DNA of 64,000 nt from Opitutia bacterium. GTDB lineage: Bacteria; Verrucomicrobiota; Verrucomicrobiae; Opitutales; Opitutaceae. A program made the translations under genes and the position numbers. The stretch is from the NCBI GenBank assembly GCA_947442255.1, contig CANEVO010000002.1, positions 81,328-145,327 of the forward strand, written 5' to 3'. Shown here piece by piece: positions 27,883 to 37,679 of the stretch (the stretch's first letter is position 1; every line of letters starts with the position of its first letter). The notes under the pieces are model-generated. The model saw only the letters and a program-made list of their open reading frames with translations, did no database searches and was not told the DNA's origin.

Positions 27883-29223
27883 ATGAAACAACGCACTCTG
27901 GCCCGCGAGGTCTCGATCAAGGGCAGCGCGCTGCATACGGGCGACGCCGTGACGCTGACCATGAAACCTGCCCCCGCGGATCATGGGGTCGTGTTCCGCC
28001 GGACCGACCTGCATGGCAGTCCCGAGATCCGGCCGCGCGTCGATCAGGTGACCGATCTGGTGCGGGCAACGACCATCCAGTCGGGCCATGCCAAGATCCA
28101 CACGGTCGAGCACGTGCTCAGTGCGCTCCACGGCTGCGGCATCGACAACGTCGTGATCGAAATGAATGCGTCCGAGCCGCCGATCATGGATGGTTCTGCC
28201 CGGCCGTTCGTAAATTTGATTTTGCAGGGCGAACCGGTCGAGCAGGGCAGTGAGCGCGAATACTTCGAACTCGATACCCCCGTTTCGGTCACGCGCGGCA
28301 ATTCGTCGATCATCGCGCTACCGTCGGACGAGTTTAAGATTTCCTGCACGTCGGCTGATGATCGCGGGATCCACACCCAGCACCTCTCGCTGACGATCGA
28401 TCCCGAGGTTTATCAATCGCAGATCGCGGCCGCCCGGACCTTCACGATTTACGAGGACATCGAAGAATTGCTGAAGCTGGGCAAGATTCGCGGCGGCTCG
28501 CTCGACTGCGCGGTTGTGCTGCGGGGCGACAAGATCATCTCGAAGGAGCCCCTGCGCTTCAAGGACGAGTTCGTGCGGCACAAGATCCTGGATATCATCG
28601 GCGACGTCCTGCTGCTCGGCATGCCCCTGAAGGCCCATATCGTCGCGACTCGGCCGGGCCACGCGATCAATGCCGAGCTCACCAAGGTGCTCTTTGCGAA
28701 GCTGCAGGAGCGAAAACAAAACGGCGGCAAAAAGCGGGAAAAGCCGGCCGGGCCGGCGATCGTGCTCGAGGCGGAGACATCGCTCGATATCCGCCGCGTG
28801 CTCGACACGCTGCCGCACCGTTATCCGTTTCTGATGATCGACCGGATCGTGGAATTCACGAATCCGGACGAGCTCGTCGCGCTGAAGAACGTCACGATCA
28901 ACGAGCCGTATTTTCAGGGCCATTATCCCGGCAACCCGGTCATGCCCGGCGTCCTTCAGATCGAGGCCATGGCGCAGGCGGCGGGCGTCTTGATGCTCCG
29001 ACGGATCTCCGTCGAGGGGAAGACCGCCCTCTTTATGAGCTGCGACAAGGTAAAATTTCGCCGCGCCGTGCGGCCTGGCGATCAACTCCTGATCCGCGTC
29101 AAGCTGACGAAAAGCCGCGGCAACAAGATCGGGGTGGCGGAGGCCGAGTGCACCGTGAACGGCCAGGCCGCCTCGTCGGCGGAGCTGATGTTTGCGGTCG
29201 TGGACAACGCGGACGTGGGCTGA
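27883..29223 (+). CDS. lpxC: Bifunctional LpxC deacetylase / FabZ dehydratase fusion
   Basis: 446 residues, made of two enzymes. Residues about 1-290 are LpxC, the zinc deacetylase that commits UDP-acyl-GlcNAc to lipid A: HTVEH (H73-H77), MDGSARPF and the third ligand block [17 protein letters not shown]. Residues about 300-446 are FabZ, the hydroxyacyl-ACP dehydratase: [34 protein letters not shown] lysine-rich linker (about residues 275-290) joins them. The ATG at 27883 is chosen since upstream codons are not LpxC-like. lpxA follows 5 bp later, so lipid A and fatty-acid flux genes share a transcript. Confidence 0.95.
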   Translation: MKQRTLAREVSIKGSALHTGDAVTLTMKPAPADHGVVFRRTDLHGSPEIRPRVDQVTDLVRATTIQSGHAKIHTVEHVLSALHGCGIDNVVIEMNASEPPIMDGSARPFVNLILQGEPVEQGSEREYFELDTPVSVTRGNSSIIALPSDEFKISCTSADDRGIHTQHLSLTIDPEVYQSQIAAARTFTIYEDIEELLKLGKIRGGSLDCAVVLRGDKIISKEPLRFKDEFVRHKILDIIGDVLLLGMPLKAHIVATRPGHAINAELTKVLFAKLQERKQNGGKKREKPAGPAIVLEAETSLDIRRVLDTLPHRYPFLMIDRIVEFTNPDELVALKNVTINEPYFQGHYPGNPVMPGVLQIEAMAQAAGVLMLRRISVEGKTALFMSCDKVKFRRAVRPGDQLLIRVKLTKSRGNKIGVAEAECTVNGQAASSAELMFAVVDNADVG

Positions 29224-29227
29224 CGGC

Positions 29228-30016
29228 ATGGCTGCTCAGGTTCATCCCACCGCCATCGTCGAACCCGGCGCCCAGTTGGGGGCGGACGTGGAAATCGGCG
29301 CGTATGCGTTCGTTGGCGCCGCGGTCACCCTCGGCCCCGGCACCCGCCTGCATCATCACGCCTCGGTGGAGGGCAACACGGTCCTCGGCGCGCAGTGCGA
29401 GGTCTTTCCCTACGCCTGCATCGGCGGCAAGACGCAGGACCTGAAATTCAAGGGCGGCAACCCCGGCCTGCGCGTTGGGGACCGCAATGTCTTTCGCGAA
29501 TACGTCACCCTGCACGCGGCGACCAACGACGGAGACCTCACGCGGGTCGGCTCCGACAATGTGTTGCTGGCGGCCTGTCACGTCGCGCACGACTGCGTGC
29601 TGGGCGATCACATCGTCATGAGCAACGGCGCGGTGCTGGCCGGGCACGTGGTCGTGGAGGACCATGTCGTCGTCGGCGGCTACGGCGGCGTGCATCAGTT
29701 TTGCCGGCTCGGCGCCTATGCGATGCTTTCCGCCACGGCGAAGCTCGTGCACGATCTGCCGCCCTTCTTCATCGCCGACGGCACGCCGGCGGAGATTCGC
29801 GCCATCAACAAAGTCGGCCTCGAGCGCAATGGCTTCACCCCCGAGCAGGTCGACCGGGTGAAGCTGATCCACCGCACGCTGTATCGCGACGGCCTGAACC
29901 GCTCCCAAGCCCTCGAAAAACTTGCGGCCGATCCGCAGGCCGCAAGCGCGGAATTCCAGCGCGTGCTGACGTTCGCCGGCGCGAGTACCCGCGGGCTGGC
30001 GCCTGGCGCGAAGTAA
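29228..30016 (+). CDS. lpxA: UDP-N-acetylglucosamine acyltransferase
   Basis: 262 residues, the usual size. It adds the first acyl chain in lipid A synthesis. The left-handed beta-helix hexapeptides are plain (VHPTAIVEPGAQLGADVEIGAY), with the catalytic His in AACHVAHDCVLGD (about residue 119) and the C-terminal LpxA block FIADGTPAEIRAINKVGLERNGF. The start ATG at 29228 lies 4 bp after the lpxC/fabZ stop, so translation is probably coupled. LpxC before LpxA and the FabZ domain directly before it preserve a fabZ-lpxA order widespread in Gram-negatives. Confidence 0.96.
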   Translation: MAAQVHPTAIVEPGAQLGADVEIGAYAFVGAAVTLGPGTRLHHHASVEGNTVLGAQCEVFPYACIGGKTQDLKFKGGNPGLRVGDRNVFREYVTLHAATNDGDLTRVGSDNVLLAACHVAHDCVLGDHIVMSNGAVLAGHVVVEDHVVVGGYGGVHQFCRLGAYAMLSATAKLVHDLPPFFIADGTPAEIRAINKVGLERNGFTPEQVDRVKLIHRTLYRDGLNRSQALEKLAADPQAASAEFQRVLTFAGASTRGLAPGAK

Positions 30017-30116
30017 GAAGTGTAAGATCCAAAAAGGCCCGGTGCCGGCAGCTGAGACTGACTGAGGTCTCAACCTCGCAGGTTAAGCGGTTCTAATTTC
30101 GTCAACCTTTTTTCCC

Positions 30117-31445
30117 GTGAACAGTCTTACCGAAATCCTTATCATCTTTGTCCTCTTGCTCGCCAACGGTGTATTTGCGATGGCCGAGATCGCGGTGGTC
30201 TCGTCGCGGAAGGCACGCCTCAAAGCGCTCGCGGCCGAGGGCTCACCCAAAGCACAGGCGGCGCTCGCACTTGCCCAGGCACCGACCCGGTTTCTTTCCA
30301 CCGTCCAGATCGGCATCACCCTCGTCGGTATTATGGCCGGTGCATTCGGCGGCGCGACACTTTCGGAAAAACTCGCGCTGTGGCTCACTCAGTTTCCCGC
30401 GCTCGTGCCTTTCAGCAAAGTGTACGCCATGCTGATCGTCGTCGGGGCGCTCACATACTTTTCTCTCATCATCGGTGAACTCGTGCCCAAGCGCATCGCG
30501 CTCACCAATCCCGAGGCACGCGCGATGTTGCTCGCGAAGCCAATGACGGTGCTCTCCACGATCGGTGCGCCATTCGTCTGGTTTCTGACGATCTCCACCA
30601 ACGTAATCTTGAAAGCGTTCGGTTTGGGCAAAGACGTGGAGGTTCCCCCATCGGAGGAAGAAATTTCGCACATGATCAAACAGGGCACGACGGCCGGCGT
30701 GTTCCACAAGGCCGAGCGCGCGATGGTCGAAGGTGTGCTGCACCTCGACCAACTGCCTGTGACCGAGATCATGACGCGGCGCACCAAGATCATCTGGCTC
30801 AATGTCGCGGATACGGACGAAGTGAATTGGCGAAAAATTGTCGCGAGCGGGCACTCCCACTTCCCGGTATATGAGGGCACCCGAGATCAAGTCACCGGCA
30901 TGGTCTCGGTGAAGTCGCTTTGGGCCAACGCGGCGGCCGGCGTCGCGAACGAACTGCGCAATCATCTCGTTAAGCCGCTTTTCGTGCCGTCCTCGATTAC
31001 CGCGATTCAACTCCTCGAATCCTTCAAGAAAACCGGCAAGCACCTGGCCCTCGTCACCGACGAGTTCGGCAGCATCCAGGGGCTCGTGTCGCTCATCGAC
31101 GTCATGGAAGCGATCGTCGGCGATCTACCGCAACCCGGCGACCGGCGGATGCCCGACGCCGTGCAACGGGAGGACGGTTCCTGGCTTGTCGATGGCGCGA
31201 TGCAGATCGACGACTTCAAGCGACGCTTCGATGTCGGCGCACTGCCCCGTGAAGCCAGCGAAACGTTCGAAACGCTGGGCGGCTTCATGGTGGATCGCTT
31301 TGGACACATTCCCCTCGTCGGCGAGAACTTTGTCTGGACCGGCTGGCGCTTCGAAATCGTGGACATGGACCGCCACCGGGTGGACAAGGTGATGATTTCG
31401 AAAGCGCCGGTGCCCTCGGCTCCAGTTCCCAAATCGCCCCTTTGA
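30117..31445 (+). CDS. CNNM/CBS/CorC-domain membrane protein (hemolysin family), GTG start
   Basis: 442 residues. The GTG at 30117 begins directly before the first membrane helix (ILIIFVLLLANGVFAMAEIAVVSS). Domains in order: DUF21/CNNM transmembrane region (residues about 1-190, four helices, with IGELVPKRIAL), two CBS domains (about 205-330, with EIMTRRTKI and FGSIQGLVSLIDVMEAIVGD) and a CorC_HlyC domain at the C-terminus (FETLGGFMVDRFGHIP). Such proteins are linked to magnesium or cobalt efflux, not to haemolysis. It stands directly before the heavy-metal operon, which fits a role in metal homeostasis. Confidence 0.9.
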   Translation: MNSLTEILIIFVLLLANGVFAMAEIAVVSSRKARLKALAAEGSPKAQAALALAQAPTRFLSTVQIGITLVGIMAGAFGGATLSEKLALWLTQFPALVPFSKVYAMLIVVGALTYFSLIIGELVPKRIALTNPEARAMLLAKPMTVLSTIGAPFVWFLTISTNVILKAFGLGKDVEVPPSEEEISHMIKQGTTAGVFHKAERAMVEGVLHLDQLPVTEIMTRRTKIIWLNVADTDEVNWRKIVASGHSHFPVYEGTRDQVTGMVSVKSLWANAAAGVANELRNHLVKPLFVPSSITAIQLLESFKKTGKHLALVTDEFGSIQGLVSLIDVMEAIVGDLPQPGDRRMPDAVQREDGSWLVDGAMQIDDFKRRFDVGALPREASETFETLGGFMVDRFGHIPLVGENFVWTGWRFEIVDMDRHRVDKVMISKAPVPSAPVPKSPL

Positions 31446-31745
31446 TTCGCGACCGAGAGTGAGCATTCTTGGTCGTTGCGGTCGCCACTCGCCGGGTCGG
31501 TGAGGACCAGCGTGGCCAACAGGCTAACTACGATGACGGCGACCAGCATGTGCGCAAGACAGAGGACACCGCACCGCGAGTTTTGTGCAAACGGCGCGCA
31601 CTGACCGCGCGTAAGTTCGGTGGGCTGCGAAGCGCCAAATCCGAGAACTTTGCGAAACAGGGAGGCACGTTTCGACGCGATGCCCACGACCGGTGCGAAA
31701 ACCTCCCCTTGCCGCGGCTCGATATCTCCATACTGCTATCTGCCA
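31446..31745. other. Non-coding stretch before the metal-efflux operon
   Basis: About 300 bp between the CNNM/CBS gene and the first gene of the metal operon. No convincing gene is seen on either strand. It presumably holds the operon promoter, but no clear -35/-10 pair or operator repeat could be picked out. Confidence 0.4.
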
Positions 31746-32144
31746 ATGTTGCGCCTCCGCGCATTCCTCGCCGTCCTGCTCGCCGTCACCTGGTGCTCGG
31801 CCGCTTGGCATGCCGATTTGGAGGCGGTGGGGCTGGTGTTCGAACACGAACATCACGCCCACGATGATCACGACTCGGACCACGCGCCGGTCGGCGCGCA
31901 TGACGATCACGAGCAGGTCTTCGCCCGCGATGTCGCCAAGGATCAAGTCCGTGCCAGTGCTACGGCGGTCGCTTGGATCACTCTGCTCGCCTTCGCCGCA
32001 TGGCTGGTGACCGCGGCGCGACTGCCTCTCGTGGCACTGAGGACACTTCGACAGCGAAGGGAAACCGATCCGCCTTTAGCTCAGGCTTGGCAGTTCGTGC
32101 AGCGGTGCGCGCCGGAGTCGGCGGCACCTCCGGCGTTGGGTTGA
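31746..32144 (+). CDS. Small His/Asp-rich exported metal-binding protein
   Basis: 132 residues from the ATG at 31746. A signal peptide (LRAFLAVLLAVTWCSAAWHADLEA) is followed by a metal-binding-looking stretch with many His and Asp residues (EHEHHAHDDHDSDHAPVGAHDDHEQ, written here in parts: EHEHHAHDD, HDSDHAP, AHDDHEQ). A membrane helix follows (about residues 73-95), then a basic C-terminus. It is the first gene of the efflux operon and resembles CzcI-type regulators/metal chaperones in position and composition only. It may buffer or sense the metal in the periplasm. Confidence 0.7.
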   Translation: MLRLRAFLAVLLAVTWCSAAWHADLEAVGLVFEHEHHAHDDHDSDHAPVGAHDDHEQVFARDVAKDQVRASATAVAWITLLAFAAWLVTAARLPLVALRTLRQRRETDPPLAQAWQFVQRCAPESAAPPALG

Positions 32145-32247
32145 TTCGACGCCGCCTTTTCGAGGCGGCGCGTTTTCGCGTTTGCGGACCGTTGTGTCCG
32201 CGCGCGTGTGGCGTCCATCCGGACGCGCAATCCCAACACCTGCCCAC

Positions 32248-33486
32248 ATGCCTACTCGACTCTTTCTCTTCCTTTTTGGCGCCGCGTGCGCCACCGCCCA
32301 AACCGCTCCCCTTACCCTCGACGATGCCATTCGCATCGCGTGGGCGAACGATCGCTCCGTCGCCGCCTTGGCGCTGACGCCCGAGTTGGCGCTCGCCCGC
32401 GAGGAGCAGGCCGGCATCCGGCCGAATCCCGAAATGGAGTTTCGCGGAGCCGTCCCGGCGAAGGGTGACAGCGAATGGGCCGTTGGCGTCGGCCTCAATC
32501 AGCGGCTGCCGCGACGTGACCGAATCGAACAAGCCCGCGCTCTCGCGCGCCTGGGCGGAGCGACCGCCGAGCTGCACCTGCGGGAGCAGCGCCGCCAAGT
32601 CGCCGGCGAAGTACGGCGCCTGTATTACGAAGCTGCCATTCAGCTGACCCGTCGCGACATCGCTCGGCGAACCGCGGCGGTGCAGCGCGAATGGCGTGCG
32701 TCGCTCGAAAAGCGGCGCGCCGCTGGTGAGATCGCCACGACCGACATCGACTTTCTCGCCTTGGAAGTGACCCGCGCGGAGCAAGCGCTCGCCTTTGCCG
32801 ACGCGGACCTCGCCGCCATCACCCAGAAGCTGCGCGGACGGCTGCGATTGCCGGCCGATGCTCCACTCACTATCAGCGCGGACCTCGACGCTATTCTCTC
32901 CCGCCCAATTCCGGGGGACTCCGCCGCAGTCGAAAATTCACGCCCAGCGCTCGCGCTCGCGGCGCACAATATCCGCGTCGCCGAAGCCGCACTCGCGCTC
33001 GCCCGCACCGAGTCCCGGGGTGATTGGACGGTGGGCGGAGGCGTCGACTTCGAGCGGCGCGCGAACGATTTCACGCGCAAACTCGAGAACGAGCCGCGCC
33101 TCAGCGTGAGCGCGTCGGTGCCGTGGCCGCGTGGCGTAGCCAATCGCGGCGACATTCGCGAGAAACAGGCGGCGGCAAGAATCGCCGAAGCCGAACTCGC
33201 TGCGCTCCGCAATGAGCTGAGCGCCGAAATCGGCGCCGCATCCGCGACCGCGCGGGCGCTCCAGCCGGTGCTCACGGCCCACAGAGCCTCGCTCACGCCC
33301 GGCACGACAATTCCCGAATCCCTGCGCGCGGCTTATGAGCGGGGAGAAGTCACGAGCCTCCAGCTCGTTCAAGCCCGCCAACAGCGCTTCGCGCTCGAAA
33401 GCGATTTTCTAAACGCTGCGGCGCGCTACGCCACGGCACTCGCCGAAGCGGAGACCGCTGCGGGCGTCGTTCCCGCCCAACCCTGA
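32248..33486 (+). CDS. Outer-membrane factor of the metal pump (CzcC-like)
   Basis: 412 residues with a signal peptide (PTRLFLFLFGAACATAQ). It shows the OEP pattern: LTLDDAIRIAWANDRSVAALALTPELALAREEQAGI, then NPEMEFRG and a second repeat half (LALAAHNIRVAEAALALARTESRGDW). The length suits CzcC/CusC. It is in the same orientation and just ahead of the adaptor gene (14 bp), as in czcCBA operons. It should form the outer-membrane exit duct. Confidence 0.9.
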   Translation: MPTRLFLFLFGAACATAQTAPLTLDDAIRIAWANDRSVAALALTPELALAREEQAGIRPNPEMEFRGAVPAKGDSEWAVGVGLNQRLPRRDRIEQARALARLGGATAELHLREQRRQVAGEVRRLYYEAAIQLTRRDIARRTAAVQREWRASLEKRRAAGEIATTDIDFLALEVTRAEQALAFADADLAAITQKLRGRLRLPADAPLTISADLDAILSRPIPGDSAAVENSRPALALAAHNIRVAEAALALARTESRGDWTVGGGVDFERRANDFTRKLENEPRLSVSASVPWPRGVANRGDIREKQAAARIAEAELAALRNELSAEIGAASATARALQPVLTAHRASLTPGTTIPESLRAAYERGEVTSLQLVQARQQRFALESDFLNAAARYATALAEAETAAGVVPAQP

Positions 33487-33500
33487 ACCTATCCCGCTTT

Positions 33501-34487
33501 ATGAAACGCCTCTTTCCTCTCTTCCTTTCCGCCGCGGTTTACGCCAGCGCTCAGGAGCACAAGCACCCGCACGACGATGCGCCCGGCACGCAGGCCGCGA
33601 CCGCCCAGAGCGGTCCCGTGCGACTCACCAAGATGATGGTGGACAATCTCGGGCTGGAAACGGCTGAGGTTGAACTTAAACCGATGGAGAAGACCTTTCC
33701 GGCGCTCGCCTCCGTCGACCCCGAGCCCGGCAAGGTTGCGGCCATCGCGTCCCGCGTCGCGGGCCGTGTGACCAAGCTCACGGTCCATGATGGCCAGCAG
33801 GTGAAGGCGGGCGAAGTTCTCCTGGAAGTCGAATCCCGCGTCGTGGCCGATCCGCCCCCTCGGGTCACGTTCAAGGCCCCGATGGATGGCGTGATACTCG
33901 AGACGAACGTCGTGCTCGGCGGCACGGTCGAGCCGGACAAAAACCTCATCACGATCATCGATCTTTCCGAGGTCGACGTGGTCGCGCAGGTGTTCGAGGC
34001 GCAGATTGGCGCAGTGAAGATCGGGCAGACGGTGCGCATCAAGGCACTCGCATTTCCCGATCTCACGTTCACGGGCAAGGTGAAGACGACCGCGGCGAGC
34101 CTGAGCCGCGACAGTGGAACGCTGCGCGTGTTCGTGCACACGGAGAACCCCGAGGGCAAACTGCTTCCCGGCATGCGCGCGCAGCTCGCGTTCGTCACCG
34201 AAGAAACCGAGGCCGCGGTCGTCGTGCCGCGCGCCGCAGTGCTCGGCGAGGCTGGGGATCTCTTTGTTTACCGGCAGATCATGACCGCGCCGTTTGCGTA
34301 TGAGCGCACACCCGTCGTCGTCGGGATGCGCGACGACCGGTTCATCGAGATCATCGAGGGCGTATTGCCCGGCGACCGCGTCGTCACGCGCGGAAACTAT
34401 CAACTCCAATATGTTAGCGGTGGCGGTGGCGCACAGAAGATCGAGGACGATCACGGTCACTCGCACGGGGCGGACAGAAAGCACTGA
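33501..34487 (+). CDS. Periplasmic adaptor of the metal pump (CzcB-like)
   Basis: 328 residues, signal peptide 1-17. The membrane-fusion architecture is clear: SRVAGRVTKLTVHDGQQVKAGEVLLEVES (barrel-sandwich/lipoyl half), KAPMDGVILETNVVLGGTVEPDKNLITIIDLSEVDVVAQV (second half) and a beta-barrel with LPGMRAQLAFV. Both ends carry His-rich tracts (EHKHPHDD and EDDHGHSHG), suited to metal capture. The long alpha-hairpin of many adaptors is very short here, as in CzcB/CusB types. The permease gene starts 9 bp downstream. Confidence 0.9.
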   Translation: MKRLFPLFLSAAVYASAQEHKHPHDDAPGTQAATAQSGPVRLTKMMVDNLGLETAEVELKPMEKTFPALASVDPEPGKVAAIASRVAGRVTKLTVHDGQQVKAGEVLLEVESRVVADPPPRVTFKAPMDGVILETNVVLGGTVEPDKNLITIIDLSEVDVVAQVFEAQIGAVKIGQTVRIKALAFPDLTFTGKVKTTAASLSRDSGTLRVFVHTENPEGKLLPGMRAQLAFVTEETEAAVVVPRAAVLGEAGDLFVYRQIMTAPFAYERTPVVVGMRDDRFIEIIEGVLPGDRVVTRGNYQLQYVSGGGGAQKIEDDHGHSHGADRKH

Positions 34488-34496
34488 GGACCAACC

Positions 34497-37400
34497 ATGC
34501 TCACCCGACTCATAGCCTTCTCGCTCCGCAACCGGCTCTTCGTCGTCGCCGCTGCCGCGCTGGTGCTCGTTTACGGCGGCTTCATCGCGCTGCGGTTGCC
34601 GGTCGATGTGTTTCCCGACCTCAACCGCCCGACCGTCACGCTGATGACCGAGGCCCCCGGTCTCGCGCCGGAGGAAGTCGAAACGCTCGTATCTTTGCCG
34701 CTCGAAACGGCGCTTAACGGTGCGCCCGGTGTCGTCCGCGTGCGTGCGACGTGCAGCGTCGGCCTGTCGATCGTTTATGTGGAGTTCGACTGGGGCCAGG
34801 ACATCTATCGAGCGCGACAGCTCGTGCAGGAACGAATCGCGCTCGCCGAAGCCAAGCTCCCGGCGGGCACGGAAGTTCACATGGGACCGATCTCCTCGAT
34901 CATGGGCGAGATTCTGCTCATCGGGCTTTCCTCCGCGGACGGGAAAACCGCGCCGATGGATCTGCGCACGGTCGCCGACTGGCAGCTCAGTCCCCGTCTG
35001 CTAACGATTCCAGGAATCTCGCAGGTTATCGTGATCGGCGGCGGTCGCAAACAAGTGCAGGTGCGCGCTGTGCCCGAACGCATGGCGGTGCACGGCGTCA
35101 CGTTTGACGAGGTCAACGCTGCGGCTGAGCGCGCCCAAGGCAGCACCGGCGGCGGTTTCATCGCGAGCGGCGCGCGCGAAGTGCTGGTGCGCAATCTCGG
35201 TCGCACGTCCGACCCGCAGGAAATCGGTGCCACCGTGGTGAAGTATCGCGCGAACCTGCCGATCTTCCTGCGCGATGTCGCGGGCGTACAGTTCGGCATC
35301 CAGCCGATGCGGGGGAACGCCGGTGTCGCCGGCCGGCCGGCGGTCATCCTCGGGGTGCAGAAGCAGCCGGGCGCGGATACGACCGTCCTGACGCGCCGCG
35401 TCGAAGCGGCGCTCGCGGAAATCCGGCCGTCGCTGCCGGCTGACGCGCGCATCGATGTTCTATTCCGTCAGGCCACGTTCATTCAGAACGCCATTGCGAA
35501 CGTGCAGGAGGCGATTCGCGACGGCGCGATCATGGTCGTCATCGTTCTCTTTCTCTTCCTCCTGAATTTCCGGACGACGCTCATCACGCTGACCGCGATT
35601 CCGCTGAGCTTCGCGGTCGCGGCGCTGGTTTTTCACTGGTTCAAGATTTCGATCAACACGATGACGCTCGGCGGCCTCGCGGTCGCGGTCGGCATGGTGG
35701 TCGATGACGCCATCGTGGACGTGGAGAACGTCTACCGGCGTTTGCGCGAGAACTTTCACGCGCCGAATCCACGGCCGGTGCTGCGGGTGATCGCGGACGC
35801 GTCGGGCGAAGTGCGAAACTCGATCCTGTTCGCGACGCTCGTGATCGTGCTGGTGTTCATGCCGCTCTTCGCGCTGAGCGGAATCGAAGGCCGGCTCTTC
35901 GCGCCAATCGGTATTGCGACCATCGTGGCGATGCTCGCCTCGTTCGTCGTTTCGCTGACGGTCATTCCCGTCCTCTGTTCGTATCTCCTCCCGCGCATGA
36001 AGCGGATGAAGGAAGAACGCGACGGCTGGCTCGTGCGGGTGCTCAAGCGCGGCGACGAGAAGTTCATACTCGGTCCAGCCCTGCGGCATCCGTGGGCGGT
36101 CATCGTCGTCGCGCTGCTGCTGGTCGGCGGCAGCGTCGCGCTGTATCCAATGATGGGGCGCGCCTTTCTGCCCGAATTCAACGAGGGCACCGCGACGATC
36201 ACGCTCGCGATGGCGCCGGGCACGTCGCTCGAGGAAAGCGATCGCATGGGTCGCGTCGCAGAAAAAATCCTCCTCACCATTCCGGAGATCAAGCTGACGG
36301 GCCGTCGCACCGGGCGCGCCGAACTCGACGAGCACGCCGAGGGCGTGCATCGCTCCGAGCTCGACGTCGATCTCGCCGCGAGTGCGCGCAGTCGCGCGGA
36401 GATTCTTCATGACATCCGCGAGAAACTCGCGGAAATTCCCGGCATGGTGGTCAGTGTTGGCCAACCGATTTCTCATCGGCTGGACCATATGCTCTCGGGG
36501 GTGCAGGCCGCGATTGCCGTGAAAATCTACGGCCCCGATCTCGCGACGCTCCGTCGCCACGCCGCGCAGGTCGAGGCCGTCATGCGGGGCGTTCCGGGCG
36601 TCGTCGATTTGCAGGTGGAGAAACAGGTGCTGATCCCCCAGGTGAAGATTCAGGTGAACCGCGAGCACGCGGCGCTCTACGGTCTCCAGCCCGGCGAACT
36701 AGCGATGCGACTTGAAGCCGGACTCAACGGCCGCGTGGTTGGTCAGGTGCTTGAGGGCACGCGCACCCTCGATCTTGTGGTGCGTTTTTCCGATGCGGCG
36801 CGCGCCGACCCGGATCGGCTGCGCGAACTGCTCGTCGACACGCCGTCCGGCGGTCGCGTGCCTCTTTCCATGATCGCGGAGGTGCTCGAAAGCCAGGGGC
36901 CGAACGCCATCAGTCGCGAAGACGCCATGCGCCGCATCGTGATTTCCGCGAACACGGCCGAGCGCGATCTCGTTTCTATCGTCGCGCAAATTCAGCGCGA
37001 GCTGCCGGCGAAAGTTCCAATGGGGAGCGGCTACTTCGTCAGCTACGAAGGACAATTCCAGAGCCAGCGGCAGGCGTCGCGGCTCATCACGATCCTCTCC
37101 GGGCTCACGTTGGTCGTGGTGTTCCTGCTCCTCTATGCGCACTTCCATTCCGGGATCATCGTCGCACAGGTGCTCATCAACGGTCCGCTCGCGTTCGTCG
37201 GTGCGCTCGTCCTGACCTATCTTCTTATCGGCACCGTAACCGTGGCGACGCTTGTCGGCATGATCACGCTGGCTGGCATTGCCACGCGCAACACGATCAT
37301 GATGATCTCGCACTACCTCCATCTGATGGAGGTGGAGGGCGAGACCTTCAGCGAGAAGATGATCATCCGCGGTTCGTTGGAACGGCTCGTACCCGTCACG

Positions 37401-37679
37401 ATGACGGCGCTCACGGCCGGGCTCGCGCTCATTCCGCTCGTGCTCTCCGCACACGAACCCGGGAAGGAAATTCTGTATCCGGTCGCCGTGGTGATTCTCG
37501 GCGGTCTGGTCAGCTCCACGCTGCTCGACATGGCGGTGACCCCCGCTGTGTTTTTCAAGTTCGGCCGCCGGGCGGCGGAACGCGCGCTCGAAAATGCGCG
37601 CCGCGATCCGCTCGGAGAGGCACCAGCTCCCGCCTTTGTTCAACCCGCAACCCAAACCACTCGATCACAGCTCCCATGA
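34497..37679 (+). CDS. RND metal efflux permease (CzcA/CusA family)
   Basis: 1060 residues, the typical RND size with 12 membrane helices. The start MLTRLIAFSLRNRLFVVAAAALVLVYGGF is the standard first helix. TM4 reads VAVGMVVDDAIVDVENVYRRL (about residues 396-416), giving the central Asp and the Glu but not the first Asp of CzcA (DFG), so it is closer to the CusA type in that helix. The periplasmic porter repeats and the C-terminal helix bundle are complete (GMITLAGIATRNTIMMISHY). The substrate metal is not settled by sequence. The next gene overlaps it by 4 bp. Confidence 0.93.
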   Translation: MLTRLIAFSLRNRLFVVAAAALVLVYGGFIALRLPVDVFPDLNRPTVTLMTEAPGLAPEEVETLVSLPLETALNGAPGVVRVRATCSVGLSIVYVEFDWGQDIYRARQLVQERIALAEAKLPAGTEVHMGPISSIMGEILLIGLSSADGKTAPMDLRTVADWQLSPRLLTIPGISQVIVIGGGRKQVQVRAVPERMAVHGVTFDEVNAAAERAQGSTGGGFIASGAREVLVRNLGRTSDPQEIGATVVKYRANLPIFLRDVAGVQFGIQPMRGNAGVAGRPAVILGVQKQPGADTTVLTRRVEAALAEIRPSLPADARIDVLFRQATFIQNAIANVQEAIRDGAIMVVIVLFLFLLNFRTTLITLTAIPLSFAVAALVFHWFKISINTMTLGGLAVAVGMVVDDAIVDVENVYRRLRENFHAPNPRPVLRVIADASGEVRNSILFATLVIVLVFMPLFALSGIEGRLFAPIGIATIVAMLASFVVSLTVIPVLCSYLLPRMKRMKEERDGWLVRVLKRGDEKFILGPALRHPWAVIVVALLLVGGSVALYPMMGRAFLPEFNEGTATITLAMAPGTSLEESDRMGRVAEKILLTIPEIKLTGRRTGRAELDEHAEGVHRSELDVDLAASARSRAEILHDIREKLAEIPGMVVSVGQPISHRLDHMLSGVQAAIAVKIYGPDLATLRRHAAQVEAVMRGVPGVVDLQVEKQVLIPQVKIQVNREHAALYGLQPGELAMRLEAGLNGRVVGQVLEGTRTLDLVVRFSDAARADPDRLRELLVDTPSGGRVPLSMIAEVLESQGPNAISREDAMRRIVISANTAERDLVSIVAQIQRELPAKVPMGSGYFVSYEGQFQSQRQASRLITILSGLTLVVVFLLLYAHFHSGIIVAQVLINGPLAFVGALVLTYLLIGTVTVATLVGMITLAGIATRNTIMMISHYLHLMEVEGETFSEKMIIRGSLERLVPVTMTALTAGLALIPLVLSAHEPGKEILYPVAVVILGGLVSSTLLDMAVTPAVFFKFGRRAAERALENARRDPLGEAPAPAFVQPATQTTRSQLP

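Noticed and set aside
31007..31687. A minus-strand frame with one membrane-like segment before the metal operon
   Set aside because: It runs antisense into the CNNM/CBS gene and has no recognisable family; the hydrophobic stretch alone is not enough.
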